Shown in pieces: positions 7,733-15,113 of a DNA stretch of 25,941 nt; position 1 is the first letter of the stretch, and each line of letters opens with the position of its first letter. The DNA comes from Pseudobacillus lumedeiriae (GTDB taxonomy: Bacteria; Bacillota; Bacilli; Bacillales; Domibacillaceae). Location: positions 1-25,941 of the forward strand of contig NZ_JAUIYO010000023.1 of assembly GCF_044891285.1 (NCBI RefSeq). The letters run 5' to 3'. The notes below the pieces were generated by a model. It was not told the DNA's origin, searched no databases, and was given only the letters and a program-made list of their open reading frames with translations. A program made the translations under genes and the position numbers.

Positions 7733-7783
7733 TTAGAGCTGTTCTTTCAGGAACCTTTTACGGCCCAGGTGATCTTTGTTCAT
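7733..7783 (-). pseudogene. 5' remnant of the 79-residue coiled-coil gene
   Basis: From ATG at 7783 the minus strand reads MNKDHLGRKRFLKEQL and then stops. The intact copies at 18575-18814 and 23963-24202 begin MNKDEQDHKKFLEEQI and MNKDEQDHKRFLEEQI. The GACAGGAGG ribosome binding site upstream is conserved. The rest of the gene, and the yjfB gene that follows it in intact copies, are missing. Confidence 0.8.
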
Positions 7784-7957
7784 CTCGTCCCCTCCTGTCA
7801 AACAGCTTTTTTATGATTGATATGAAAAATGACCTGCTGGATCAGATAATGACAACACCTTCTCATTCAATTAAGCCAATATTATTTATGCTACTCCGAA
7901 CATCTCGTGAAACATTCCTGTGAAACAAGTTTTTTCGAGGAGTGCCTGGCACCGAGG
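7784..7957 (+). repeat. dispersed repeat, copy A (leader plus REP-like core)
   Basis: This segment matches 18815-18993 along most of its length. Landmarks are CCTCCTGTCAAACAGC, GACCTGCTGGATC, TAAGCCAATATTATTTATG, TCCTGTGAAACAAG and the core TTTCGAGGAGTGCCTGGCACC (about 7933-7953). The core holds the perfect palindrome GTGCCTGGCAC. Related copies lie at 12854, 18815, 21106, 23247 and 24203, all in the same orientation. Confidence 0.8.
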
Positions 7958-7966
7958 ACTTAAACA

Positions 7967-8044
7967 TTTACAAAACCTTTACAAAAAATCAATAGCCCAA
8001 TAACAAACAGGCTTTATTCTTAACATTGTGACAACATTCAACAA
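7967..8044 (+). promoter_or_regulatory. Pho box region of the pst operon
   Basis: Two TTTACA hexamers at 7967-7972 and 7978-7983 are spaced exactly 11 bases apart, matching the TT(A/T/C)ACA repeats bound by PhoP in Bacillus. A second, weaker series begins with TTAACA at 8020-8025 and continues ACAACA at 8031. The region is 36-113 bases upstream of pstS. PhoP~P activation during phosphate starvation is the natural reading; the -10 element is not clear. Confidence 0.65.
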
Positions 8045-8079
8045 TTTAAATTGCCAACAGACCGTATGGAGGTAGAGAT

Positions 8080-8922
8080 ATGAGGCTTATAAAAAACACA
8101 GCGAATGGATTATGGCTGTTATGCTTAGCTGCCGTTTTATCAGCATGTGGAGTAAATCATGATAATGGAACAGACTCGTTAAATGAAGGAAAACATACCA
8201 TCTCTATTTCTGGTTCCACATCCGTAGGGCCTTTGGCTGAACAATTAGCGTTCAGCTATGAAGAAAATAATGATGTCAATATAGAGATTAATCAAATAGG
8301 ATCTTCTGCCGGTATCACAAACGCAATAAGTGGCGTATCAGAGATTGGGATGTCTTCGCGTGATTTAAAGCAAGAAGAAAAGGACAGCGGGTTGAAAGAA
8401 GTAGTCATTGCTTATGATGGAATTGTAGTGGTGGTCCATCCAAACAATGAAGTGGATAATCTTACGATGGAGCAAGTAAAGCAAGTTTTTACTGGCGAGA
8501 TTACGAACTGGAAGGAACTCGGTGGAGAGGACAAGGAAATAGTGGTTGTTTCCCGTGAAGACGGCTCGGGTTCACGCGATGCCTTTCAAGAAATTGCGGG
8601 TTACACTTCAGGCGAATTAGTGAAAAACTCAATCATTGCAAGCGGCAACGGCAATATTAAAACAACGGTAGCGACAAATGAGCATGCCATAGGCTTTATT
8701 TCTTTTGATTATATTGATCACTCCATTTCCACTGTCCATATCAATGGAGTGAAGGCGACAGCTGAAAACGTTCTTCGGAAAAAGTACAGCCTGTCACGCC
8801 CCTTCTTATTCGTCTACAAGGAAGATCATCTGACAGATGCCGGACAACAATTCATTGACTACATTTTAAGCTCGGAGGGACAGGCTATTGTTTCCGAAAC
8901 AGGGGCTATATCAGTCAATTAA
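8080..8922 (+). CDS. pstS: phosphate ABC transporter substrate-binding lipoprotein PstS
   Basis: This 280-residue protein has a lipoprotein signal peptide with lipobox LSAC (Cys23), so it is anchored to the outer face of the membrane. Phosphate-contact loops of the PstS family are visible: SGSTSVGPLAEQ (about 45-56), SSRDLK (about 92-97) and REDGSGSRDAF (about 159-169). Its length is typical of Bacillota PstS. The ATG follows GGAGGTAGAGAT. It is the first gene of pstSCAB-phoU and lies behind the Pho box, so it should be induced under phosphate limitation. It delivers phosphate to the PstC/PstA channel. Confidence 0.95.
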   Translation: MRLIKNTANGLWLLCLAAVLSACGVNHDNGTDSLNEGKHTISISGSTSVGPLAEQLAFSYEENNDVNIEINQIGSSAGITNAISGVSEIGMSSRDLKQEEKDSGLKEVVIAYDGIVVVVHPNNEVDNLTMEQVKQVFTGEITNWKELGGEDKEIVVVSREDGSGSRDAFQEIAGYTSGELVKNSIIASGNGNIKTTVATNEHAIGFISFDYIDHSISTVHINGVKATAENVLRKKYSLSRPFLFVYKEDHLTDAGQQFIDYILSSEGQAIVSETGAISVN

Positions 8923-8977
8923 CTCATATGTATCATTACGTGTTAGGAACCCAAAAGAAATCTTGGAGGAATGAAGT

Positions 8978-9892
8978 ATGGCAAGCCTGCCTATTAAAAA
9001 GCAAAACATGAGTAACGATAAATCCAATAAAAGAAAATATTTGCTGGAGAAGATTTCATCAAGAATTTTCTTATTTTGCGCCCTTCTATCCGTGCTCAGT
9101 TTATTTTTAATTATTGGATTTGTTTTTTATAAAGGTTCGCATCCATTCATAGCAGAAGGTTATAGCTTTATAGATTTTGTTTTTGGAGTAGATTGGGTAC
9201 CAAGTGAGGATAAGTTCGGTATATTCCCTATGATTGTTGCATCCATATACGCGACCATTGGTGCTTTAATCGTTGGGGTGCCTGTCGGTCTATTTACAGC
9301 CATTTTCCTGTCGGAAATTGCACCGAAAAGTGTAGCAAAAATCATTTCACCAGCCGTGCAGCTGCTGGCAGGGATCCCATCTGTTTTATACGGTGTATTC
9401 GGACTGGCTATTATCGTCCCTTTCTTGCAGAACAACTTCGGCTTAGTGAAAGGGCAAAGCTTATTGGCTGTCATCCTTGTGTTAGCTATCATGATGCTGC
9501 CAACGATTGTGACAGTAGCTGAAACAGCCATTCGAGCTGTTCCAAAAACGTATCGTGAAGGTTCTTTGGCACTCGGAGCTTCCGAGATTGGCACTATTTT
9601 CAAGGTCGTCGTACCAGCAGCCAAATCAGGAATTATGGCGGCCATTGTATTAGGCTTGGGAAGAGCAATTGGAGAAACAATGGCTGTTATATTGGTCGCA
9701 GGAAACAGTCTCATCATACCTGAAAGCTTAACAGACAGTGTCCGCCCGTTGACGACAAACATTGCGTTAGAAATGGGATATGCATTCGGAACACATCAAG
9801 AAATGCTGTTTGCTACGGGCATTATTTTATTCTCCTTTATTTTGTTATTAAACCTCGTATTAGCAAAAATCAGCGCAAAGGGTGGTCACTAA
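8978..9892 (+). CDS. pstC: phosphate ABC transporter permease PstC
   Basis: This 304-residue membrane protein has about six transmembrane segments, starting near residue 30. The binding-protein-dependent permease signature (EAA loop) is REGSLALGASEIGTIFKVVV, about residues 191-210, which contacts PstB. The N-terminal FVFYKGSHPF and GVDWVPSEDKFGIFPMI blocks are typical of PstC. The ATG follows TTGGAGGAATGAAGT. It is 55 bases after pstS and overlaps the leader of pstA. With PstA it forms the phosphate channel in the cytoplasmic membrane. Confidence 0.95.
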   Translation: MASLPIKKQNMSNDKSNKRKYLLEKISSRIFLFCALLSVLSLFLIIGFVFYKGSHPFIAEGYSFIDFVFGVDWVPSEDKFGIFPMIVASIYATIGALIVGVPVGLFTAIFLSEIAPKSVAKIISPAVQLLAGIPSVLYGVFGLAIIVPFLQNNFGLVKGQSLLAVILVLAIMMLPTIVTVAETAIRAVPKTYREGSLALGASEIGTIFKVVVPAAKSGIMAAIVLGLGRAIGETMAVILVAGNSLIIPESLTDSVRPLTTNIALEMGYAFGTHQEMLFATGIILFSFILLLNLVLAKISAKGGH

Positions 9893-9893
9893 G

Positions 9894-10718
9894 ATGAGAA
9901 GCTTTAAGGATAGCTTACTGCGTGGACTTCTTTGGTTTTCAGCTTTCTTGACTGTTGCCGTCCTTGTCACCATTGTAGGATATATTTTTTACAAAGGATT
10001 TCGGTTAATTAATGTTGAGTTTATCTTTGGTGATTATTCACCAGCGGGCGGCGGCGGTATTTGGCCGATGATCATTACAACACTGTATACAATCATCCTT
10101 TCATTAGTCATTGCTACACCGATTGGGATTTTGGCGGCCGTGTATCTGCAAGAGTATGCAAAGCAAGGCCGGTTGGTAAAAGTCATTCGTTTTGCGACAG
10201 AAAGCTTAACAGGCATCCCGTCAATCATTTATGGATTATTTGGGGCGGTATTCTTTGTCACTACTTTGAAATTAGGGATGTCCATCATAGCCGCCTCGTT
10301 GACTTTGACGATTATTGTACTTCCAGTCATCATCCGAACGACAGAAGAAGCCTTAAAGACGGTCCCGCATTCATACCGGGAAGGTTCTTTGGCTTTAGGA
10401 ACAACGAAGCTGCAGACTTTATATAAAGTGATTTTGCCAAGTGCCATGCCGGGGATCTTATCGGGAATCATTCTCTCAATGGGAAGGATTGTTGGTGAAT
10501 CAGCTGCGATATTTTTAACAGCTGGAACGGTAGCAGCCATGCCTGAAAGTATTTTTTCATCGGCAAGGACATTAACGGTTCATTCCTATTTGGTGACACA
10601 GGAGTCGGGAGACATTGAACTTGCAGCGGCCATTGGGATTGTATTGATTGTCATTATCTTGATTCTGAACCTTCTGGCAACATTCATATCAAAGAAATTA
10701 AATAAAGCTGACTATTAA
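9894..10718 (+). CDS. pstA: phosphate ABC transporter permease PstA
   Basis: This 274-residue permease has about six transmembrane segments and the EAA-type loop REGSLALGTTKLQTLYKVIL at about 161-180. Typical PstA blocks are GIWPMIITTLYTI (about 53-65) and ATESLTGIPSIIYGLFGAVFF (about 98-118). A GTG four codons upstream (9882) would also open the frame, but it lies inside pstC. The ATG at 9894, with AGGGTGG about eight bases upstream and placed just after the pstC stop, is the better start. It pairs with PstC as the second half of the channel. Confidence 0.95.
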   Translation: MRSFKDSLLRGLLWFSAFLTVAVLVTIVGYIFYKGFRLINVEFIFGDYSPAGGGGIWPMIITTLYTIILSLVIATPIGILAAVYLQEYAKQGRLVKVIRFATESLTGIPSIIYGLFGAVFFVTTLKLGMSIIAASLTLTIIVLPVIIRTTEEALKTVPHSYREGSLALGTTKLQTLYKVILPSAMPGILSGIILSMGRIVGESAAIFLTAGTVAAMPESIFSSARTLTVHSYLVTQESGDIELAAAIGIVLIVIILILNLLATFISKKLNKADY

Positions 10719-10733
10719 ATGGGGGTGTCATAC

Positions 10734-11561
10734 ATGAGTACAGCAGTAATGGAGCGGAACAAAGAAACGAAGGAGCAAATGTTACCGCCTATGAAGCCGC
10801 AATCAGAGAAAGCAACAAAGATTAGCGTAAAAGATTTAAACTTATTTTATAGTGATAAACAGGCACTGTATAATATCTGGATTGATATTCAAGAAAAGAA
10901 TGTGACAGCCTTAATCGGTCCTTCTGGCTGCGGCAAGTCGACTTTCCTGCGAACCTTAAACCGAATGAATGACCTGATCGATGGAGTAAAAATTATTGGT
11001 GATATTACGATTGATAACAAAAACATCTACCGATCCAATGATGTGATTAATCTCCGGACAAAGGTCGGAATGGTCTTCCAAAAGCCAAACCTATTTCCGA
11101 TGAGCATTTATGACAATGTAGCATACGGACCCCGGGCTCAGGGAATTAAAAGCAAAAAGGCACTAAACCGGATTGTTGAGGAGAGCTTGCGTAACGCGGC
11201 CATCTGGGATGAAGTGAAAGACCGTCTAAAATCATCGGCACTTGGATTATCAGGCGGTCAGCAGCAACGTGTGTGTATTGCGCGTGCCATCGCCATGAAA
11301 CCGGAAGTCATCTTAATGGATGAACCAACTTCGGCATTAGATCCAATCTCTACATTAAAAGTAGAAGAATTAATTGCACAATTGAAAAAGGACTATACGA
11401 TTGTTATCGTTACTCACAATATGCAGCAGGCCGCACGTGTATCTGACAAAACGGCTTTCTTCTTAAATGGTGAAATTGTTGAATACGATATGACCAATAA
11501 CATTTTTTCAAACCCAAGAGATCAGAGAACAGAAGATTACGTAACCGGCCGTTTCGGTTAA
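10734..11561 (+). CDS. pstB: phosphate ABC transporter ATP-binding protein PstB
   Basis: This 275-residue ATPase has all ABC motifs: Walker A GPSGCGKST (about residues 61-69), Q-loop VFQKPNLFP (about 115-123), signature LSGGQQQR (about 172-179), Walker B VILMDEPTSALD and switch His VTHN. The frame opens at an ATG (10719) directly after the pstA stop. The ATG at 10734 has GGGGGTG six bases upstream and gives the normal N-terminus, so it is chosen. It powers phosphate import through PstCA. Only one pstB is present, unlike B. subtilis, which has two. Confidence 0.95.
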   Translation: MSTAVMERNKETKEQMLPPMKPQSEKATKISVKDLNLFYSDKQALYNIWIDIQEKNVTALIGPSGCGKSTFLRTLNRMNDLIDGVKIIGDITIDNKNIYRSNDVINLRTKVGMVFQKPNLFPMSIYDNVAYGPRAQGIKSKKALNRIVEESLRNAAIWDEVKDRLKSSALGLSGGQQQRVCIARAIAMKPEVILMDEPTSALDPISTLKVEELIAQLKKDYTIVIVTHNMQQAARVSDKTAFFLNGEIVEYDMTNNIFSNPRDQRTEDYVTGRFG

Positions 11562-11577
11562 TAAAGGAGTGTTGTTC

Positions 11578-12237
11578 ATGAATGCACGTAAGAATTTTGA
11601 TAATAGTTTGGATGAATTGCAAAACAAAATGCTAGAAATGAACGAATTGGTCGTTTCTGCGTTCGAAAAAGCGTTTACCGCATTTCAAGATCAAAATATT
11701 GAACTGGCTCTAAAAGTCATTGAGGACGACACAGTCATCGATAACCTCGATGTTGAAATAAATCAATTTGCCGTGTGGCTCATAGCAAAAGAGCAGCCGT
11801 TCGCCATAGATTTAAGAAGAATCATCGCTTCTTTAAAAATCACATCGGATATCGAGCGGATCGCCGATTTCGCAGCAAATATTGCTAAAGCAACAATCAA
11901 AATCGGAAAATCACATTCATTGATAAGCATGACCAACCTTGAACAAATGAAAGAAATATCCATGAATATGCTCAAGATGGCGGTGACTTCATTTATAAAT
12001 GAGGACATCTCCCTTGTGAAAGAAGTGGCTGATCTCGATGATCAAGTCGACAACTATTACTCTGAGACATATAACCGGATCACCGAAGCTTTGAAACAAA
12101 ACCCAGAGGACACAACTCAGCTGGTACAGCTATTATTTATAAATCGCTACCTTGAACGAACAGCCGATCATATCACGAATATCGCCGAAAGTGCTGCCTA
12201 TTTGATTAAAGGGCAAATATATGATTTGAATTCTTAA
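11578..12237 (+). CDS. phoU: phosphate signalling protein PhoU
   Basis: This 219-residue all-helical protein has the two tandem three-helix PhoU repeats. Each ends in the metal-binding E-x-x-x-D motif, ERIADFAANIAKA (about 98-110) and ERTADHITNIAESAAYL (about 194-210). PhoU links the Pst transporter to the phosphate sensor kinase and restrains uptake when phosphate is plentiful. AAAGGAG ends eight bases before the ATG at 11578, which is preferred to a GTG three codons earlier. It is 16 bases after pstB and is the last gene of the operon; the B. subtilis pst operon lacks phoU. Confidence 0.93.
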   Translation: MNARKNFDNSLDELQNKMLEMNELVVSAFEKAFTAFQDQNIELALKVIEDDTVIDNLDVEINQFAVWLIAKEQPFAIDLRRIIASLKITSDIERIADFAANIAKATIKIGKSHSLISMTNLEQMKEISMNMLKMAVTSFINEDISLVKEVADLDDQVDNYYSETYNRITEALKQNPEDTTQLVQLLFINRYLERTADHITNIAESAAYLIKGQIYDLNS

Positions 12238-12391
12238 TGGTTATGTCGTTCACTGGGAAACGATCATGGTAACAGCAAGTGTAAGGTACGGAGTCCTTGG
12301 GCATGAGAAGTTTTTGCTTCCTATGAAACTTCCACGGCTGTACACCGAAAGAAGAGCGGCCGGCCAACTGAATGAAGTGATTACAGAAAAT

Positions 12392-12432
12392 AACCGTCAA
12401 TCCATTGACCATGGAGACGGTTATTTCTTTTT
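12392..12432. terminator. bidirectional terminator between phoU and the toxin gene
   Basis: AACCGTC (12392-12398) pairs with GACGGTT (12416-12422), followed by ATTTCTTTTT on the plus strand. On the minus strand the stem starts directly at the toxin stop codon. It can end the rightward pst operon and also the leftward toxin mRNA. A stable 3' hairpin abutting the stop is typical of TxpA/BsrG-type toxin mRNAs. Confidence 0.65.
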
Positions 12433-12525
12433 GTTCTGGATGACCAGTGTCACGGCAAGAAGCAGAACACCGATCGCTGCTAGACTGAACTGTGTGACAA
12501 TGCTCAACGATTCGTAAACCGTTAT
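12421..12525 (-). pseudogene. TxpA/BsrG-like type I toxin (putative holin-like toxin), start codon changed to ATA
   Basis: The minus strand encodes a 34-residue peptide, TVYESLSIVTQFSLAAIGVL and then LLAVTLVIQNKKK, after an initial ATA. It has the Hol_Tox layout: a Y-E-S/A-L start, one membrane helix and a basic KKK tail. These small peptides are type I toxins of Bacillus that act on the membrane and are normally held down by an antisense RNA. A strong GGGGAGGTGG site lies five bases before the ATA, exactly where copy 2 (22898-23017) has ATG. The preceding in-frame codon is TAG, and no nearby ATG, GTG or TTG keeps the YES motif. The gene is therefore probably silenced at the start codon, unless ATA is used weakly. 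The antisense RNA is not identified. Confidence 0.65.
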
Positions 12526-12635
12526 CTAAGCCACCTCCCCTCTTCCGTAAGCAGCCAACCGTTCAGCATAACAGAAAAGGAATACTTATTGGAGCATTTT
12601 TAGGTTTTCAGAGGAGTGATACATACACCGGGGAT
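12526..12635 (-). promoter_or_regulatory. promoter and leader of type I toxin copy 1
   Basis: An extended -10, TGTTATGCT (complement of 12565-12573), lies about 40 bases upstream of the ATA, with no good -35. The whole stretch, including TTAGGTTTTCAGAGGAGTGA and the ATACATACACC end, is nearly repeated upstream of copy 2 at 23018-23122, where the element reads TGTTATCCT. Conservation in both copies supports a functional promoter. Confidence 0.5.
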
Positions 12636-12694
12636 TTTCTCTATGTATCTTAGGTACGAATAGGCAGGCTGTCCGAGTACAATTTATCCCCAAA

Positions 12695-12723
12695 GAAAAA
12701 GAGCAACCTCCCGTGGCTACTCT
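12695..12723 (-). terminator. terminator of the yjfB remnant
   Basis: On the minus strand AGAGTAGCC pairs with GGTTGCTCT (some G-T pairs) around ACGGGA and is followed by TTTTTC. It lies 11 bases past the stop of the truncated yjfB copy, as expected for an original gene end kept after truncation. Confidence 0.55.
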
Positions 12724-12733
12724 AATGATCTTC

Positions 12734-12853
12734 TTATCCTTTTAAATCAATGTTCCCACCCAAATGCGGCTGGACAGCACGTTGGATAGCTGTTGCATCC
12801 GCAGTACTCATCAACTTCTGAAGGGCTTCACCTTGCTGTTTCGCATCTCCCAT
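12734..12853 (-). pseudogene. 3' remnant of a yjfB gene, cut by the REP-like repeat
   Basis: Read on the minus strand, this encodes MGDAKQQGEALQKLMSTADA and then TAIQRAVQPHLGGNIDLKG. It is almost identical to residues 28-65 of the intact YjfB at 18353-18553. The first 27 codons are gone. Similarity stops at an internal ATG (12853), where the sequence changes directly into the REP-like core CGAGGAGTGACAGGCACC. There is no ribosome binding site before that ATG, so the remnant is probably not translated. Confidence 0.8.
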
Positions 12854-12877
12854 TTCGAGGAGTGACAGGCACCGAGA
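12854..12877 (+). repeat. dispersed repeat, copy B (REP-like core only)
   Basis: TTTCGAGGAGTGACAGGCAC, then CGAG, matches the 3' core of copies A, D and F. It is fused to the truncated yjfB on its left and ends 10 bases before the stop of the GGDEF-EAL gene. The leader half seen in other copies is absent. Confidence 0.75.
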
Positions 12878-12886
12878 ACAATATGA

Positions 12887-15112
12887 CTAATCTGTTATTA
12901 GTATTTCATTTTTATTTTTAAGAAAATTAAAGCGATCCACTTTTATAAAATTACAGCCTGGAACTAGTGGATCTTTTCTAATAAGAAACCCAAACTTATT
13001 CAGCACTTTGGCAAGATCAGAGCGTTCACTTTCCCCCATTAAAAACTCTAGTCCATATTGGAAAAATCCAGGTTTTACTTCAGTGATCCAAACTACTGAA
13101 CCATACACGGTAATCATTTCGCCAAGAATTTCTGTTTCAAATTCCAAAAGAATATCCCGATGCACGGTTAACCTTATATCTGATAAAAAACGCAAACCTC
13201 CTAAACCTATATCTTCAATTAAAACAGAAGTTTTACCTAGTTCTACTTTTCTACCATAAATACGAATAAGAGTCATTGATGCAAGTAAAGGAAATTCAAG
13301 CGTAATTCTAAAATATTGTCGTTTATTCTCAAACTTATCAATAGTACTACTGTTATTGACACCCGAAACTTCTACTTTACCTTTTTTCAATAAAACCGCA
13401 AATTCATCTGCTGGGACTGGTTTTGAAAATAGATATCCTTGAATCGTCTCACATTTGTATTCTCTCAGAATTTGCAGCTGTTCCTCAGTCTCTACTCCTT
13501 CAGCAACTACTTCCATTTTAAGATGTTGCGCTAATTCAATAATTGTTTTCGTGATAAAGTTGGAATTATCTAAGTTTTTATCATCTAAATCCATAATAAA
13601 AGATCGATCAATTTTTAATGTATTAATTCTATCTTTAAAACGTTTTAAGGAAGAGAGTGAAGAATAACCTGTTCCAAAATCATCTAAAGCAATTCTGATG
13701 CCTAAGTTTCTTAATTCATCCAAAGTGGAAAATACCTCTTTTTTATTTTCTAATAGAGATGTTTCTGTTATTTCGATTTCTAAGTATTCCGGATCAAGTT
13801 TTGTTTCTTTTAAGATACTAATAATATTGGCTATAAGATCTTTTTCTAAGAATCGGATGGCTGAAATATTGATAGATATAGGGATAGCAGGTAGACCTGC
13901 GTCTTGCCATGCTTTATTTTGAGAACAAGCCTGATGTTTGACCCATTTATCTAGTTCACTAATTAGACCCGTTTCTTCTGCTATCGGGATAAAATCGTCA
14001 GGAGATACGATCCCCCATTCAGGATGATTCCAGCGAATTAGAGCTTCAACACCTACAATTTGGTTCGTACTTGCAGAAACTTTTGGCTGATAGTAAAATT
14101 CCAATTGATTGAGTTCTATTGCATTTCGAATTCCCAGTTCCAAATGAAAGGTTTTATATGTCTGGATATTCATTGATGCGGTGTATATGTGATAAACACT
14201 CTTTCCGCTTTCTTTGGACTTGTGAAGGGCAGCATCAGCATTTTTCATTAATAAATGCGCATCCTCTCCATCAGTAGGATATATACTAATTCCAATACTT
14301 GTTGTAACGAAAAGATTATAACCTTCTATAAAGAATGGCTGTTCTAACGATTGTATAATTGTTTTAGAAATTTGTATTATCTGATCTGTATTTTTCATAT
14401 TAGGGATTAAGATAGCAAACTCATCTCCGCTTAACCGAGCAAGCACATTTTTTTCCCCAATACATATTTTTAATCTTTCTGAAATTTCCTTTAATAATTT
14501 ATCTCCTGCCAAATGAGTTAGTGTATCATTTATATATTTAAAGCGGTCTAAATCAAGAAACATCACAGCAAATTTTTGTTGTAATGTTTTACTTATAATT
14601 AACTCTTTTTCTAATTTCTCTTGAAAAAATTTTCTGTTAGGGAGATCGGTTAAAGGGTCGCAATTAACTAAGTATTCGTTCAATTTCTTCATTTTGTTAC
14701 GTTCAGTAACGTCATGTAATGTCCCTATTATCGTTGGTTTTCCATGAATATAAATCTTTTTGGAATGAGCCTCCACATCAATAATAGATCCATCTTCATT
14801 CATGACCCTAAATGTGTGATCCATTCCTTTTTCATTCTCGATTAACCTTAACAATACGGATTCTACTGTTGCACGGTCATCTGGATGAATGTAATCCCAA
14901 TAATCAGATATAGTAGCTAAATCCTCAACACCCAAAATGTTTTGGAACTGGGGATTACCATATGAAACTTTTCCATCTTGAATAATATAGACACCAATAA
15001 ATACTTCCTCGATCAAACTTTGAAACTCCAGCTCTGTGTCTATGAACTTACTTTCCGTTCCCTTCACATGAGATAATACATTCAGATCTCCTATTCCATT
15101 ATTTGAATTCAC
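12887..15112 (-). CDS. PAS-GGDEF-EAL-PilZ cyclic-di-GMP turnover protein
   Basis: This 741-residue protein has no membrane segment. Domains are: PAS (~30-138); GGDEF (~150-310), active-site loop SGDEF at 228-232; EAL (~325-575) with EALIRW (356-361), EIEITETSLL, DDFGTGYSS (477-485), LKIDRSFI and VVAEGVET, so catalytic residues look complete; and a C-terminal PilZ domain with RQYFR (598-602) and DIGLGG, where the usual Ser of DxSxxG is Gly. The GGDEF lacks the RxxD inhibitory site (GEKN at that place), so it may synthesise c-di-GMP without product inhibition or serve regulation. The PilZ may sense c-di-GMP and steer the balance; this is inference. The GTG at 15112 lies one base after the upstream stop, with the ribosome binding site GAGGGAG inside the upstream gene's end, so the two are translationally coupled. 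An upstream ATG (15202) would overlap that gene by 30 codons. Confidence 0.92.
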   Translation of the reverse strand: MNSNNGIGDLNVLSHVKGTESKFIDTELEFQSLIEEVFIGVYIIQDGKVSYGNPQFQNILGVEDLATISDYWDYIHPDDRATVESVLLRLIENEKGMDHTFRVMNEDGSIIDVEAHSKKIYIHGKPTIIGTLHDVTERNKMKKLNEYLVNCDPLTDLPNRKFFQEKLEKELIISKTLQQKFAVMFLDLDRFKYINDTLTHLAGDKLLKEISERLKICIGEKNVLARLSGDEFAILIPNMKNTDQIIQISKTIIQSLEQPFFIEGYNLFVTTSIGISIYPTDGEDAHLLMKNADAALHKSKESGKSVYHIYTASMNIQTYKTFHLELGIRNAIELNQLEFYYQPKVSASTNQIVGVEALIRWNHPEWGIVSPDDFIPIAEETGLISELDKWVKHQACSQNKAWQDAGLPAIPISINISAIRFLEKDLIANIISILKETKLDPEYLEIEITETSLLENKKEVFSTLDELRNLGIRIALDDFGTGYSSLSSLKRFKDRINTLKIDRSFIMDLDDKNLDNSNFITKTIIELAQHLKMEVVAEGVETEEQLQILREYKCETIQGYLFSKPVPADEFAVLLKKGKVEVSGVNNSSTIDKFENKRQYFRITLEFPLLASMTLIRIYGRKVELGKTSVLIEDIGLGGLRFLSDIRLTVHRDILLEFETEILGEMITVYGSVVWITEVKPGFFQYGLEFLMGESERSDLAKVLNKFGFLIRKDPLVPGCNFIKVDRFNFLKNKNEILITD

Positions 15113-15113
15113 C

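Noticed and set aside
12266..12517. 83-residue plus-strand frame across the toxin region
   Set aside because: It is the antisense of the type I toxin and reads through a terminator hairpin; no protein character.
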